Source: CAKOSP01 sp964372145
GTDB lineage: Bacteria > Bacillota_I > Bacilli_A > RF39 > UBA660
NCBI GenBank assembly: GCA_964372145.1
Contig: CAYJPM010000004.1
Location: 1-38,464, forward strand
Reading direction: 5' to 3'
Length of the DNA stretch: 38,464 nt
The notes under the pieces were generated by a model. That model searched no databases. It worked only from the letters and a program-made list of their open reading frames with translations, and was not told the origin of the DNA. Shown here piece after piece: positions 1-8,353 of this stretch (positions are counted from its first letter, which is position 1; every line of letters begins with the position of its first letter). Made by a program: the position numbers and the translations under genes.

Positions 1-1068
1 GAATGTTATAGTAGCTACAGTTCTTGATTCAGTATTAATTTGTAATCCCTCTTTAGCTTCTAATGCTTGATGTAACCCTTCACTAAATTGTCTTCCATGC
101 ATTAATCTACCTGTAAATTGATCTACTATTATTACTTGATTTTGTTCAATAACATAATCAACATCTTTTTTAAAACTATAATTAGCATTTAAAGCTTGAT
201 TTAATCTATGCACAAATGATGTATTATCTAAATCGTATAAATTTTTAACATTTATAAGTTTTTCTACTTTCTTACTACCATCTTCAGTTAAAGAAACATG
301 TTTTACTTTTTCATCTACTGTGTAATCAGTATTTTCTTTAAGAGTCTTTGCTACTCTATCTGCTTCCATATATAAATTAGTTACATTTACTCTACCACCA
401 CTTATTATAAGAGGTGTTCTTGCTTCATCTATAAGAATTGAATCAACTTCATCTATAACACAAAAATTTAGTGGTCTTTGAGTTCTATCTTCTTTTTTTA
501 CAACCATATTATCTCTTAGATAATCAAAACCAATTTCATTATTAGTTGAATACGTAATATCGCAGTTATAAACTGCTTGTTTTTCTAAAGGTTTTAATTC
601 TCTTAAGTTTATACCAACTGTTACACCTAATAATGTGTATACTGGTTCCATCCATTCTGCATTTCTTGATGATAAATATTCATTTGTTGTTACAACATGA
701 ACGCCTTTACCAGTTAAAGAATTTGCATATGCAGGTAGTATTGTTGTTAAAGTTTTACCTTCACCAGTTTTCATTTCTGCTATGTTACCAAAATGTATTG
801 CAAGTCCACCTAATAACTGTACTCTATATGGTTTTTCACCTATAGTTCTAGATGCTGCTTCTCTTGCAAGAGCAAATGCTCTTACTATTACATCATCTAA
901 TTCTTTTCCTTCTTCTAATTCTTTTTTTAACTCTAGAGTTATCTTTTTGAAATCACTGTCTTTTAAAGATTGCATTTTTTCATCTAATAATTCTATTTCA
1001 TCAGCTAATGCTTCTAATTTTTTTAATTCTTTATATTCTGTATCGAATAACTTTTTAAATATATTCAT
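1..1068 (-). CDS. secA: Protein translocase ATPase SecA, N-terminal part (gene runs off the window)
   Basis: SecA is the cytosolic ATPase that drives preproteins through the SecYEG channel. The 356 codons present begin MNIFKKLFDTEYKELKKLE, the usual SecA N-terminus, after a GAGGCG ribosome-binding site. The Walker A motif MKTGEGKT lies near residue 98, the DEAD-type box VIDEVDSILIDEA near residue 205, and the preprotein cross-linking domain follows. The C-terminal half, with the second helicase lobe and any zinc-binding tail, lies beyond base 1. The reading frame is open to the window edge. Identification is secure. Adjacency to spo0A is not the Bacillus arrangement. Confidence 0.97.
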   Translation of the reverse strand, partial: MNIFKKLFDTEYKELKKLEALADEIELLDEKMQSLKDSDFKKITLELKKELEEGKELDDVIVRAFALAREAASRTIGEKPYRVQLLGGLAIHFGNIAEMKTGEGKTLTTILPAYANSLTGKGVHVVTTNEYLSSRNAEWMEPVYTLLGVTVGINLRELKPLEKQAVYNCDITYSTNNEIGFDYLRDNMVVKKEDRTQRPLNFCVIDEVDSILIDEARTPLIISGGRVNVTNLYMEADRVAKTLKENTDYTVDEKVKHVSLTEDGSKKVEKLINVKNLYDLDNTSFVHRLNQALNANYSFKKDVDYVIEQNQVIIVDQFTGRLMHGRQFSEGLHQALEAKEGLQINTESRTVATITF

Positions 1069-1171
1069 AATATCGCCTCGTAAAATATTATAGCATAAAA
1101 AATGTTAATTACATATATAACTAACATAAATTTTACTTATTTATTATTTTATTTCAACTAATATAATACCT

Positions 1172-1930
1172 TTATATAGCTACTTTTTTATAATTTAATT
1201 TTAATCTGTCTGCTAGTGTATTAATATATTCTGAATTAGTTGGTTTGCTTCTTTCATAATCAATACTATGTCCAAATAAATCTTCCATAAGATTTAAATC
1301 TCCTCTATCCCAACTTATTTCTATAGCGTGTCTTATTGCTCTTTCAACTCTTGATGAAGTTGTTTTATATTTTTCTGCTATTTCTGGATAAACTTCTTTT
1401 GTAATATAACTAACATAAGAATTTTTATAATATAGATACATTATACCATCTCTTATATATTGATATCCTCTTACATGTGATGGTATACCTAAATTATGTA
1501 ACATTTCACTAACTTTTATTTCCAAATGATCTTTTTTATTAGAATCATATTCATTAATATCATTTAAATCCATTAGTCTTTCTTCTAAACTTTCTAAACT
1601 AAATGGTTTTAGCATATAATATTGTACTCCTAAATTAGAAGCTTTTTTTACTACCTCTTCATTTATATAGTTAGATAGCACTATGACTTTTTTGTCTATA
1701 TTATTTTTTTTCATTGTTTCTAAAAGTTTTATTCCATCAATTTTTGGCAATAAAATATCCATTAATATAACATCATAATCATTTTTATTATTTATTATAT
1801 ATTCTAACGCTTTTTCCCCATCTTCAAATTTGTCTACAACTGTAATTTTATTATTTACTCCAAAATACTTACTTATACTTCCTGATACTTCTGTACTTCC
1901 ATCTACAACAATCAGTTTAATATTTTCCAT
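1172..1930 (-). CDS. spo0A: Sporulation master regulator Spo0A, with altered acidic pocket
   Basis: Spo0A is the response regulator that starts sporulation when phosphorylated by a phosphorelay. Residues 1-120 form a receiver domain with the phospho-acceptor Asp58 (ILMDILLPK), switch Ser86 and Lys108 (MLKPF). Residues about 145-252 form the Spo0A DNA-binding domain, whose recognition helix reads SRVERAIRHAIEISWDRG, a hallmark of the family. The start is placed at MENIKLIVVDG because an AAAGGG ribosome-binding site precedes it by seven bases; an upstream in-frame ATG lacks one. The usual Asp-Asp pair at positions 10-11 is Asp-Gly here. Candidate Spo0A boxes lie 70-105 bases upstream. Family assignment is secure; the effect of Gly11 is inference. 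Confidence 0.95.
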   Translation of the reverse strand: MENIKLIVVDGSTEVSGSISKYFGVNNKITVVDKFEDGEKALEYIINNKNDYDVILMDILLPKIDGIKLLETMKKNNIDKKVIVLSNYINEEVVKKASNLGVQYYMLKPFSLESLEERLMDLNDINEYDSNKKDHLEIKVSEMLHNLGIPSHVRGYQYIRDGIMYLYYKNSYVSYITKEVYPEIAEKYKTTSSRVERAIRHAIEISWDRGDLNLMEDLFGHSIDYERSKPTNSEYINTLADRLKLNYKKVAI

Positions 1931-2000
1931 TTTAGGACCCTTTCTTACAGCACCTGAAATCATTATAGTTTATATTGTGACATAAATCTAGAGAATCTTT

Positions 2001-2037
2001 TGTCAAGCAGTGTATACTACTGTAAACTTATGTCGAA
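2001..2037. promoter_or_regulatory. Two candidate Spo0A boxes upstream of spo0A
   Basis: TGTCGAA at 2031-2037 matches the core 0A box exactly. TGTCAAG at 2001-2007, preceded by TTT, resembles the longer form TTTGTCRAA. They are 30 bases apart, about three helical turns, and lie 71-107 bases before the spo0A start. This would fit autoregulation, as in B. subtilis. The second site read on the minus strand also contains TTGACA, but no convincing -10 element follows at 17 bases. Seven-base motifs are common by chance, so confidence is limited. Confidence 0.4.
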
Positions 2038-2046
2038 TTATAGGAT

Positions 2047-2073
2047 TTTAAAAGAGTAACTTATGTTACTCTT
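2047..2073 (-). terminator. Intrinsic terminator after tpiA
   Basis: On the minus strand a nine-pair stem (AAGAGTAAC with GTTACTCTT, loop ATAA) is followed by TTAAAA. The stem begins at the tpiA stop codon, so it should end the pgk-tpiA transcript. The tail is short. Confidence 0.75.
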
Positions 2074-2737
2074 CGATTAATTCTAATATTTTCTCTAAGT
2101 TTGATACATTTAACGCACTAGTAGAAATCATAAATCCATCTAATACTTTTAATTTATTTATTTCTTTAATATTGATTAAATTTATACCTCCACCGTAAAC
2201 TATCGGTATTGAAACATTATATTCATCATTTAGATAGTTTTTTAGATAATTTATTATATTATCTATTTCTTTTACTGATGGTGTATTTTCTGTCCCTATT
2301 GACCAAACGGGTTCATACGCTATAATTAAATTATTTTTTAAATATACTTCTTTTAAGATATTATCTATTTGTTGTTTTAGTATTTCTTTTACATTCGTAT
2401 TTTTTTCATTTTCACCTATACATAATATAGGTTTTATATTATTTTTTTGTAATATATTTACTTTTTCTAATATTATTTTGTCACTTTCACCTTTTAATCT
2501 TCGATATGAATGCCCACATATTGTATGTGTTACATTATTTTCTTGTAGCATTTTTATTTCATATAAATCTTGAGAGCCTAAACAGTATTCTCTTTCTTTA
2601 AAGATTTGTAATTGTTCTTTTGTAGGACATATTATAAATTTTACTTTACTATAGTCATATTTTTTTATATTTTCATAATAATTCCAAGCATCACTTGCTT
2701 CTAATTTATTTTTTGTATTTACTATTATATATTTCAT
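2066..2737 (-). CDS. tpiA: Triosephosphate isomerase, divergent
   Basis: Interconverts dihydroxyacetone phosphate and glyceraldehyde 3-phosphate in glycolysis. The catalytic residues are visible: Lys9 in VNTKNK, His76 in CGHSYRR, and Glu142 in the loop-6 motif AYEPVWSIGT. At 223 residues it is shorter than the usual 250. Several residues nearly invariant in the family differ. The Glu of GHSERR is Tyr78, the phosphate-binding YGGS is YGGG (181-184), and the GG of the last loop is Ser-Thr (205-206). The start codon overlaps the pgk stop by four bases, so translation is probably coupled. It is most likely the functional isomerase of this operon, but the altered phosphate loops leave open weaker activity or a paralogue role. 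Confidence 0.9.
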   Translation of the reverse strand: MKYIIVNTKNKLEASDAWNYYENIKKYDYSKVKFIICPTKEQLQIFKEREYCLGSQDLYEIKMLQENNVTHTICGHSYRRLKGESDKIILEKVNILQKNNIKPILCIGENEKNTNVKEILKQQIDNILKEVYLKNNLIIAYEPVWSIGTENTPSVKEIDNIINYLKNYLNDEYNVSIPIVYGGGINLINIKEINKLKVLDGFMISTSALNVSNLEKILELIEE

Positions 2738-3852
2738 TTTTCAATCCATTCTAATGCTTTTAAAGAAGAATCTGCTATATATTCTAGAGTAGCTCCTCCT
2801 CCGCTTGAAATAAAATAAAAATCATTGTTATATCCAAACTTATTTATAGCGTTTATAGTATCTCCTCCACCTAAAATTACTTTTGCACGGCTATTTTTTA
2901 AACAATCTAATAATTCTTTAGTTCCATTTTCAAATTCATGGTCTTCAAATAGTCCAGGTGCTCCATTTACAAATATTAATTTACTTTTATTAATATATTC
3001 TTTGTAATCTTCTAGTGTTATATCTAATATTTTATTATCTTTTGTTATATAATCATCACTCATTATAATTTTATGTTGATAAGTTGTTAGTAACTCTTTT
3101 AGTTCATTAATTGTATCAGTATCTGACGTTGCTAGTGATTCTTTTATATCTTCTCCTTTAGCTTTGACAAAAGAATTAAGAATTCCTCCACCTAATAATA
3201 AATAATCACACTTAGGTAATATTTTTTTTATTATCGGTAATTTATCTTCTACTTTAGCTCCACCCATAAATACTGTAAATGGTCTTTCATTTAACTCAAT
3301 AAGGGGTTTTAGACCTTCTATTTCTTCTTTAATCAGAAATCCAATACCACTTGGCAAATACTTTGTTATACCCGCTACAGATGCATGTAATCTATGAGAT
3401 GAAGCAAACGCATCGTTTATATATACATCTCCAAGTGATGCCCAATACTTTGCTAAATCTATGTTATTTTTACTTTCAGCTTTTTCATATAAATCCATAT
3501 ATCTGGTATTTTGAAGTAATATAATAGTTCCTAATGGATATTTATTTATAACTTCTTTTATATCTTTATGATAACAATTATTTATGAAAATGACTTTCTT
3601 GTTAGTCAACTCACTTAGTTTGTTTGCTACTATGTTTAAATCATATTTATTCTTATCATCTTCCGATTTAATTCTTCCAAAATGACTTAATATAATTATT
3701 TTACAATTCTTTTGTAGTAAATAATTAATAGTTTTTAAACTTTTTCTAATTCGTGTATCATCTGTAATAATTTTACCATTTGTTGGAACGTTATAATCAC
3801 TTCTTAATAATACAGTCTTATTTAATAAATTTAAATCTTCTATTGTCTTCAT
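2734..3852 (-). CDS. pgk: Phosphoglycerate kinase
   Basis: Makes ATP from 1,3-bisphosphoglycerate in glycolysis. Family motifs appear in order: RSDYNVP with DDTRIRKSL near the N-terminus, SHFGR, NDAFASSHRLHAS, GGAKVEDKLPII, then in the ATP-binding lobe GGGILNSF, GAPGLFE, GGGDTINAI and SSGGGATLEYI. At 372 residues it is slightly short for the family (about 390). The start is placed at MKTIEDLNLL because GGAG lies five bases upstream; an in-frame ATG fifteen codons earlier has no ribosome-binding site. It overlaps tpiA by four bases. The upstream gene ends in a terminator 30 bases before this start, so pgk-tpiA may have its own promoter, which I could not identify. Confidence 0.97.
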   Translation of the reverse strand: MKTIEDLNLLNKTVLLRSDYNVPTNGKIITDDTRIRKSLKTINYLLQKNCKIIILSHFGRIKSEDDKNKYDLNIVANKLSELTNKKVIFINNCYHKDIKEVINKYPLGTIILLQNTRYMDLYEKAESKNNIDLAKYWASLGDVYINDAFASSHRLHASVAGITKYLPSGIGFLIKEEIEGLKPLIELNERPFTVFMGGAKVEDKLPIIKKILPKCDYLLLGGGILNSFVKAKGEDIKESLATSDTDTINELKELLTTYQHKIIMSDDYITKDNKILDITLEDYKEYINKSKLIFVNGAPGLFEDHEFENGTKELLDCLKNSRAKVILGGGDTINAINKFGYNNDFYFISSGGGATLEYIADSSLKALEWIEK

Positions 3853-3881
3853 ATTAACTCCTATCATTATTATATCACAAA

Positions 3882-3909
3882 TAAAAAAATAGTTCATTTA
3901 TTAACTATT
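3882..3909 (-). terminator. Intrinsic terminator after the transglutaminase-like gene
   Basis: On the minus strand the stem AATAGTT/AACTATT with an eight-base loop is followed by a run of Ts. The stem includes the stop codon of the upstream gene. It separates that gene from pgk-tpiA. Confidence 0.65.
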
Positions 3910-4963
3910 TTCTTGATTTAAAATATGGTTCTTCAATTTCATTAAAAATATCAATTATTTCTTCGTAAAGTTCTTTATTTGTCTTATAAAAATAATCAAA
4001 TGTATCTAAATTATTATCATATATTACTTTTACTTTATTAATATCATCAAAAGTATCATTAAAGGATTGATAATCATCTTTTACATATTCTCTTACTGTA
4101 GCATTTTTATCAAAAATATTACTCATTAAACTTACAGGATATTCTAATCCAATTGCATCTATTAATATATTTTTGCTCTTATCTTTTAAATTGTATGTTT
4201 TAAAATTAGTTGGATCTAAAATATAATTGATTTTATTGTGTTTAGCATATGTCACTAAGTGATTTCCAAAAATATTAAATGTTATATTCTTTTTATTTAC
4301 TTCACTACAAATTAATTGCACTTTGTTATCGGAAAGTTTAAGTATTTTTTCAAGTAGTGCATTTTCTTTTTCATTTAAGCTATATTTAAAATAATTAATT
4401 ATATTATTTAATTTTTCTTTGTTTTCACTTTCACTTACAGTAAAATTTAAATTATAATCATTATTATTTACTACTAAAGTTTTTGTATATATATTATTTG
4501 AAATTAGTATATCTCTCAACATATTTGATGTATGCCTACATACTCCTTTGCCATTAATTATATTAATACCTTCTAAGCCATAAATATCTTTTATATTGTT
4601 TTTATTATGTTGGTAAATATGATCTACTGATAAATATCCATCTCTTAATAATAAGCTATACAAGGCATATATCTCAACTGGATTATTAAAACCAAATATT
4701 TTGTTTAAATCTTTATAATTTTCTATGAAATAAGCATATAACTTTTCTATTTTAATATAATCTTTTGTGCACTGCTCTTTATTTGTAAACCATGCAACAG
4801 AAGTGTTCACAACAACTGCTAATGCTAAACCAGATATCAGAATTTGTAAATTAGAATCTGGATTAAAACAATTTAAAGCTGATGTTATTAACGAACCATT
4901 GTAGCTACTATTTATAAATTTAGAATATTGTTCTAAAGTCATGTTATTATATATATTTTTCAT
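3905..4963 (-). CDS. Membrane-anchored transglutaminase-like protein, function unknown
   Basis: I do not recognise a named family member. A probable membrane segment spans residues 39-59 (ILISGLALAVVVNTSVAWF). Further on, GKGVCRHTSNMLRDIL (Cys142), NHLVTYA (His235) and ILDPTNF (Asp250) give the Cys-His-Asp order and spacing of the transglutaminase-like (papain-fold) superfamily, which includes cross-linking enzymes and peptidases. The last 100 residues are acidic and unassigned. The gene lies between gap and pgk, has its own promoter and terminator, and is preceded by the ribosome-binding site AGGAG. Its place in a glycolytic cluster close to spo0A gives no clear role. The superfamily call rests on the three motifs; substrate and membrane orientation are unknown. 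Confidence 0.6.
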   Translation of the reverse strand: MKNIYNNMTLEQYSKFINSSYNGSLITSALNCFNPDSNLQILISGLALAVVVNTSVAWFTNKEQCTKDYIKIEKLYAYFIENYKDLNKIFGFNNPVEIYALYSLLLRDGYLSVDHIYQHNKNNIKDIYGLEGINIINGKGVCRHTSNMLRDILISNNIYTKTLVVNNNDYNLNFTVSESENKEKLNNIINYFKYSLNEKENALLEKILKLSDNKVQLICSEVNKKNITFNIFGNHLVTYAKHNKINYILDPTNFKTYNLKDKSKNILIDAIGLEYPVSLMSNIFDKNATVREYVKDDYQSFNDTFDDINKVKVIYDNNLDTFDYFYKTNKELYEEIIDIFNEIEEPYFKSRK

Positions 4964-4983
4964 GTTTCTCCTAATGCTTTAAT

Positions 4984-5012
4984 AGCATATCATCACAAAT
5001 ATTTACTGTCAA
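4984..5012 (-). promoter_or_regulatory. SigmaA-type promoter for the transglutaminase-like gene
   Basis: On the minus strand TTGACA (5007-5012), a 17-base spacer and TATGCT (4984-4989) preceded by TGA form an extended -10 promoter. It lies 21 bases before the start codon, after the gap stop. Confidence 0.7.
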
Positions 5013-5023
5013 TAAAAAAGATA

Positions 5024-6031
5024 TTATATTTCAAATAACTTTTTAGCTGTTCTTATCATCTGAGCAGTATATCCAGTTTCATTATCATACCACGCTAGTA
5101 TTTTGATCATTTGTTTTCCATCAACTTCTAAAATCGATGTTGATAATCCATCTACTACTGCTCCATATTTTTTACCTACTACATCACTAGATACTATAGG
5201 TTCTGTTGTATATTTTAATGTTTCTGATTGGTTTTGTTCAAATAATTTATTTATTTCATCTACTGTTGTATTTTTATTTAACAATACCGTAATATCTATA
5301 ATAGAACCTACTGGAACAGGAACTCTTAAACTTGTTCCATCCATTTTACCTAATAATTCAGGTATAACTAAACCTATTGCTTTAGCTGCTCCTGTTGATG
5401 CAGGCACAATATTTTCTGCTGCTGCTCTTCCTCTTCTTGCTTTTATACCTTTTTTATGTGGTCCGTCTAATAACATTTGATCACCTGTATATGCATGAAC
5501 TGTAGTCATTAAACCTTTTTCAATTCCGAAATTATCTTGTAATACTTTTAACACTGGTGCTAAACAATTTGTAGTACATGACGCTGCTGAAATAACATTA
5601 TCTTCTTTTGTTAAGTTATTATCATTTACATTATATACAATTGTTTTCATTTCATCTTTACCTGGTGCTGAAAGAATTACTTTTTTAGAACCTGCTTTAA
5701 TATGTTTTTCTAAATCTGATTTTTTTGTAAAAACTCCTGTACATTCTAAAACTAAATCTACATTTAAATCTTTCCAAGGTAATTCTTCTGGATTCATAAC
5801 TGATAGTATTTTTATTTTTTTTATTCCTTTAATTATAATATTATCATTATCATATGATATATCATCTTCATGGAATGTTCCATTAGTTGTATCATATTTA
5901 AGTAAATATGCCATTTCTTCTGCTGTTCCTATTGAATTGATAGCCACTATATCAAAGTCAGATTTTGTTATCATTTCTTTAAATGCTAATCTACCAATTC
6001 TTCCAAATCCATTTATTGCTACTTTAATCAT
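5024..6031 (-). CDS. gap: Glyceraldehyde-3-phosphate dehydrogenase, phosphorylating
   Basis: Oxidises glyceraldehyde 3-phosphate to 1,3-bisphosphoglycerate. At 335 residues it is full length. The dinucleotide-binding motif NGFGRIGR is at residues 7-14, the catalytic Cys152 sits in SAASCTTNCLAP, and His179 in TVHAYTGD. The first ATG overlaps the end of the upstream kinase gene by eight bases, implying coupled translation. The position that normally holds the NAD-selective Asp (…VNDLTD…, Asp32 in Bacillus GapA) reads INSIGT, so the Asp is a Ser. That resembles the NADP-tolerant GapB type, although the residues near Pro188 (LDGPHKKG) remain NAD-like. Cofactor use is therefore uncertain; enzyme identity is secure. 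Confidence 0.97.
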   Translation of the reverse strand: MIKVAINGFGRIGRLAFKEMITKSDFDIVAINSIGTAEEMAYLLKYDTTNGTFHEDDISYDNDNIIIKGIKKIKILSVMNPEELPWKDLNVDLVLECTGVFTKKSDLEKHIKAGSKKVILSAPGKDEMKTIVYNVNDNNLTKEDNVISAASCTTNCLAPVLKVLQDNFGIEKGLMTTVHAYTGDQMLLDGPHKKGIKARRGRAAAENIVPASTGAAKAIGLVIPELLGKMDGTSLRVPVPVGSIIDITVLLNKNTTVDEINKLFEQNQSETLKYTTEPIVSSDVVGKKYGAVVDGLSTSILEVDGKQMIKILAWYDNETGYTAQMIRTAKKLFEI

Positions 6032-7670
6032 CTGATCCTCCTATAAATTCTCTTAATATTGAGTCTTTTCTAACTAACTCTCCTGGAATAGGAAAGAAGT
6101 GTTTTAAAAAGCATAGTATTCTTTGTGCTTCAGCATAGTAATTAGAACCTACTCCTACACTTAAAAGTAATGGTTCTATATATACTTTAAGTACTCCAAT
6201 TTCATATGCAAGCGCAGTGTTGATTATACTGTCTGCTTGGTGAATATATGGAAATATGTGTTTTTGTTCTCCACCTCTAACTAAATTCCAATTATGAATA
6301 GTTGTAGCTACTCCATAACCTCTAGATTGATTATCTCTTACTATTCTTCTTATAAGTCTTAAATCTATTGTTGATATATAATTATGTCTATCCATATTAA
6401 GTGGTAAGAATGGGCTTAAATAAACTTTATATTTAAGTTCAGAATCTATTTCTGGCATTAAATTATCATTTAGAGAATGTAATCCCTCAATTATTATTAT
6501 ACTATTTTCTTTTAATTTTGTTATGTCGCCACTAATTTCTTTTTTTCCACTTATAAAATTATACTTTGGCATGCTTATAGTTTCACCATTTAGTAATTTA
6601 TTTAAGTCGTTATTAAAATATTTTAAATCTATTGCTTCTAAACATTCAAAATCTATATTACCTTTTTCATCTCTAGGACTATTTTCTCTATCCACAAAAT
6701 AATCGTCTGTTGACATACTTATTGGGTCATAACCTAATGCAGTTAAATACACACTCATTCTTTTAGCGGTTGTTGTCTTACCACTTGATGATGGTCCTGC
6801 TAACATTATAAATTTAACTTTTTTTCTTTTTAATACTTGTTCTATAACTTTACCTACATTTATATTAAAATTAATTTCACAAGATCTCATGAATTTTTTT
6901 ACTCTTCCGTTACCTACTTGAACATTTAAATTATTAATATAATTCATTTTTTGACTTTCAAGCCATTTTTTTCCTTCTAAAAAAGTATTGATTATACCGT
7001 CAAAATGTATATATTCTGGAACTTCATAATCAGATTTTGAACTAGGTAGTACAAATATTAGTTTATTATTACCTAGATATACTATATCGTAATCGTTTAC
7101 AACTCCAGTAGAATATGGCATATCACTATAAAAATAATTATGAACACCTTCTAATTTGTATAAATTCACTACTGAATCAGTTATGTTTGCTACATTATTA
7201 GCTTTTTCAAATTCTTTTGTACTATTATAAAAATCTATTGCTTCTTTTTTTCTTATATGTAATTTTTTTATTTTTAAATCTTCATTTATAATTCTAGACA
7301 TTTCTATTCTTAATTTAGTTATATCATCTTGTAGTAATATTTGATTTGATTTTACGTATGCAAGCATTCCATCTGGTACACTATGTTCATATGAAACTTC
7401 TGCTTCTTTCATAACATTTTTTAACGCCACTTGAAATATCAATTTTAAACCAGATTTATATATTAAAAATCCTTCTTCATGTGTTTTAGTGATTGGAAAT
7501 ATTACTGCATCAACCATTGCTTTTTCGTCTAAAGAAATTATTTCGTTATTAATTTGTACTGCTAGTAGATTTTCATCCATATTAAGAACTTTACATATTT
7601 CATAATATGTAGTTCCTGCTGCAAATTCAACTTTTTTTCCATTTTTAACGGATATGTTTATTTTTTTCAT
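6024..7670 (-). CDS. Uridine-kinase-like nucleoside kinase with N-terminal TGS and ThrRS-type domains
   Basis: The protein has 548 residues. Residues 1-60 resemble a TGS domain (KKVEFAAGTTYYEI…), and residues about 65-250 the second additional domain of threonyl-tRNA synthetase. The C-terminal 260 residues form a phosphoribulokinase/uridine-kinase domain, with P-loop GPSSSGKTT at 292-300, the acidic motif STDDYF, and IIIEGLHSL as Walker B region. Such fusions are widespread in Firmicutes and annotated as nucleoside or uridine kinases; the substrate is not established from sequence. The start is set at MKKINISVKN because AAAGGGG lies seven bases upstream, unlike the ATG seven codons earlier. 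It is co-oriented and overlapping with gap, so the two probably share a transcript. Confidence 0.85.
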   Translation of the reverse strand: MKKINISVKNGKKVEFAAGTTYYEICKVLNMDENLLAVQINNEIISLDEKAMVDAVIFPITKTHEEGFLIYKSGLKLIFQVALKNVMKEAEVSYEHSVPDGMLAYVKSNQILLQDDITKLRIEMSRIINEDLKIKKLHIRKKEAIDFYNSTKEFEKANNVANITDSVVNLYKLEGVHNYFYSDMPYSTGVVNDYDIVYLGNNKLIFVLPSSKSDYEVPEYIHFDGIINTFLEGKKWLESQKMNYINNLNVQVGNGRVKKFMRSCEINFNINVGKVIEQVLKRKKVKFIMLAGPSSSGKTTTAKRMSVYLTALGYDPISMSTDDYFVDRENSPRDEKGNIDFECLEAIDLKYFNNDLNKLLNGETISMPKYNFISGKKEISGDITKLKENSIIIIEGLHSLNDNLMPEIDSELKYKVYLSPFLPLNMDRHNYISTIDLRLIRRIVRDNQSRGYGVATTIHNWNLVRGGEQKHIFPYIHQADSIINTALAYEIGVLKVYIEPLLLSVGVGSNYYAEAQRILCFLKHFFPIPGELVRKDSILREFIGGSDD

Positions 7671-7768
7671 AATATGCCCCTTTATTATCATTATTAATTA
7701 TAACATAAATTAATATTTTAATGAATATTTTTTGAAGTAATTTACTATTATATTTATAGGTGATAAAA

Positions 7769-8353
7769 ATGAATATAGTTCCAACTGTTTTAGAAAGAAG
7801 TAATAACAAAGAATATGCTTTTGATTTATACTCTAGACTTTTACAAGATAGAGTGATATTTATATATGGTGAAATAAATGATCAAACTAGTAATTTAATT
7901 GTAAGTCAATTACTTTATTTAGATTCAATTAATAATGATGATATTTACATTTACATAAATAGTCCTGGGGGCTCTGTTACTAGTGGGATGGCCATATATG
8001 ATACTATGGAGTATATTAAATCTGATGTTAATACTATCGGACTTGGAATATGCGCGAGTATGGCTGCTTTTTTACTTTCATGTGGAGAGAAAGGAAAAAG
8101 ATATATTTTACCTAATGCTGAAGTAATGATACATCAACCACTTGGTGGAGCATCTGGTCAAGCAAGTGATTTAAAAATAGCAGCAGAAAGAATTATAAAA
8201 TTAAGAGAAAAACTTAATAATATTTTAAGTATTAAAACAGGACAAGATATTAGTACTATCGAAATTGATACAGATAGAGATAATTTTTTTAATTCTGATC
8301 AAGCTATAAATTATGGTCTTGTTGATAAGGTAATAAAAAAAATGGATAATTAA
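7769..8353 (+). CDS. clpP: ATP-dependent Clp protease proteolytic subunit ClpP
   Basis: The serine peptidase barrel works with ClpC or ClpX unfoldases. At 194 residues it has the usual length. The catalytic triad is Ser97 in GICASMAAF, His122 in MIHQPLGG and Asp171 in TDRDNFF. The start is the ATG at 7769, six bases after AGGTGA; the in-frame GTG three codons earlier is part of that ribosome-binding site. It is the only plus-strand gene in the left 35 kb and converges on divIC, with the two coding ends overlapping by four bases. No terminator follows directly; the first plus-strand terminator is at 8659-8697, beyond divIC. I saw no CtsR operator upstream. Confidence 0.97.
   Translation: MNIVPTVLERSNNKEYAFDLYSRLLQDRVIFIYGEINDQTSNLIVSQLLYLDSINNDDIYIYINSPGGSVTSGMAIYDTMEYIKSDVNTIGLGICASMAAFLLSCGEKGKRYILPNAEVMIHQPLGGASGQASDLKIAAERIIKLREKLNNILSIKTGQDISTIEIDTDRDNFFNSDQAINYGLVDKVIKKMDN

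Noticed and set aside
1936..2010. A SigmaA promoter for spo0A using TTGACA near 2006
   Set aside because: No -10 element lies 16-18 bases downstream; TATAAT nearer the gene has no -35.
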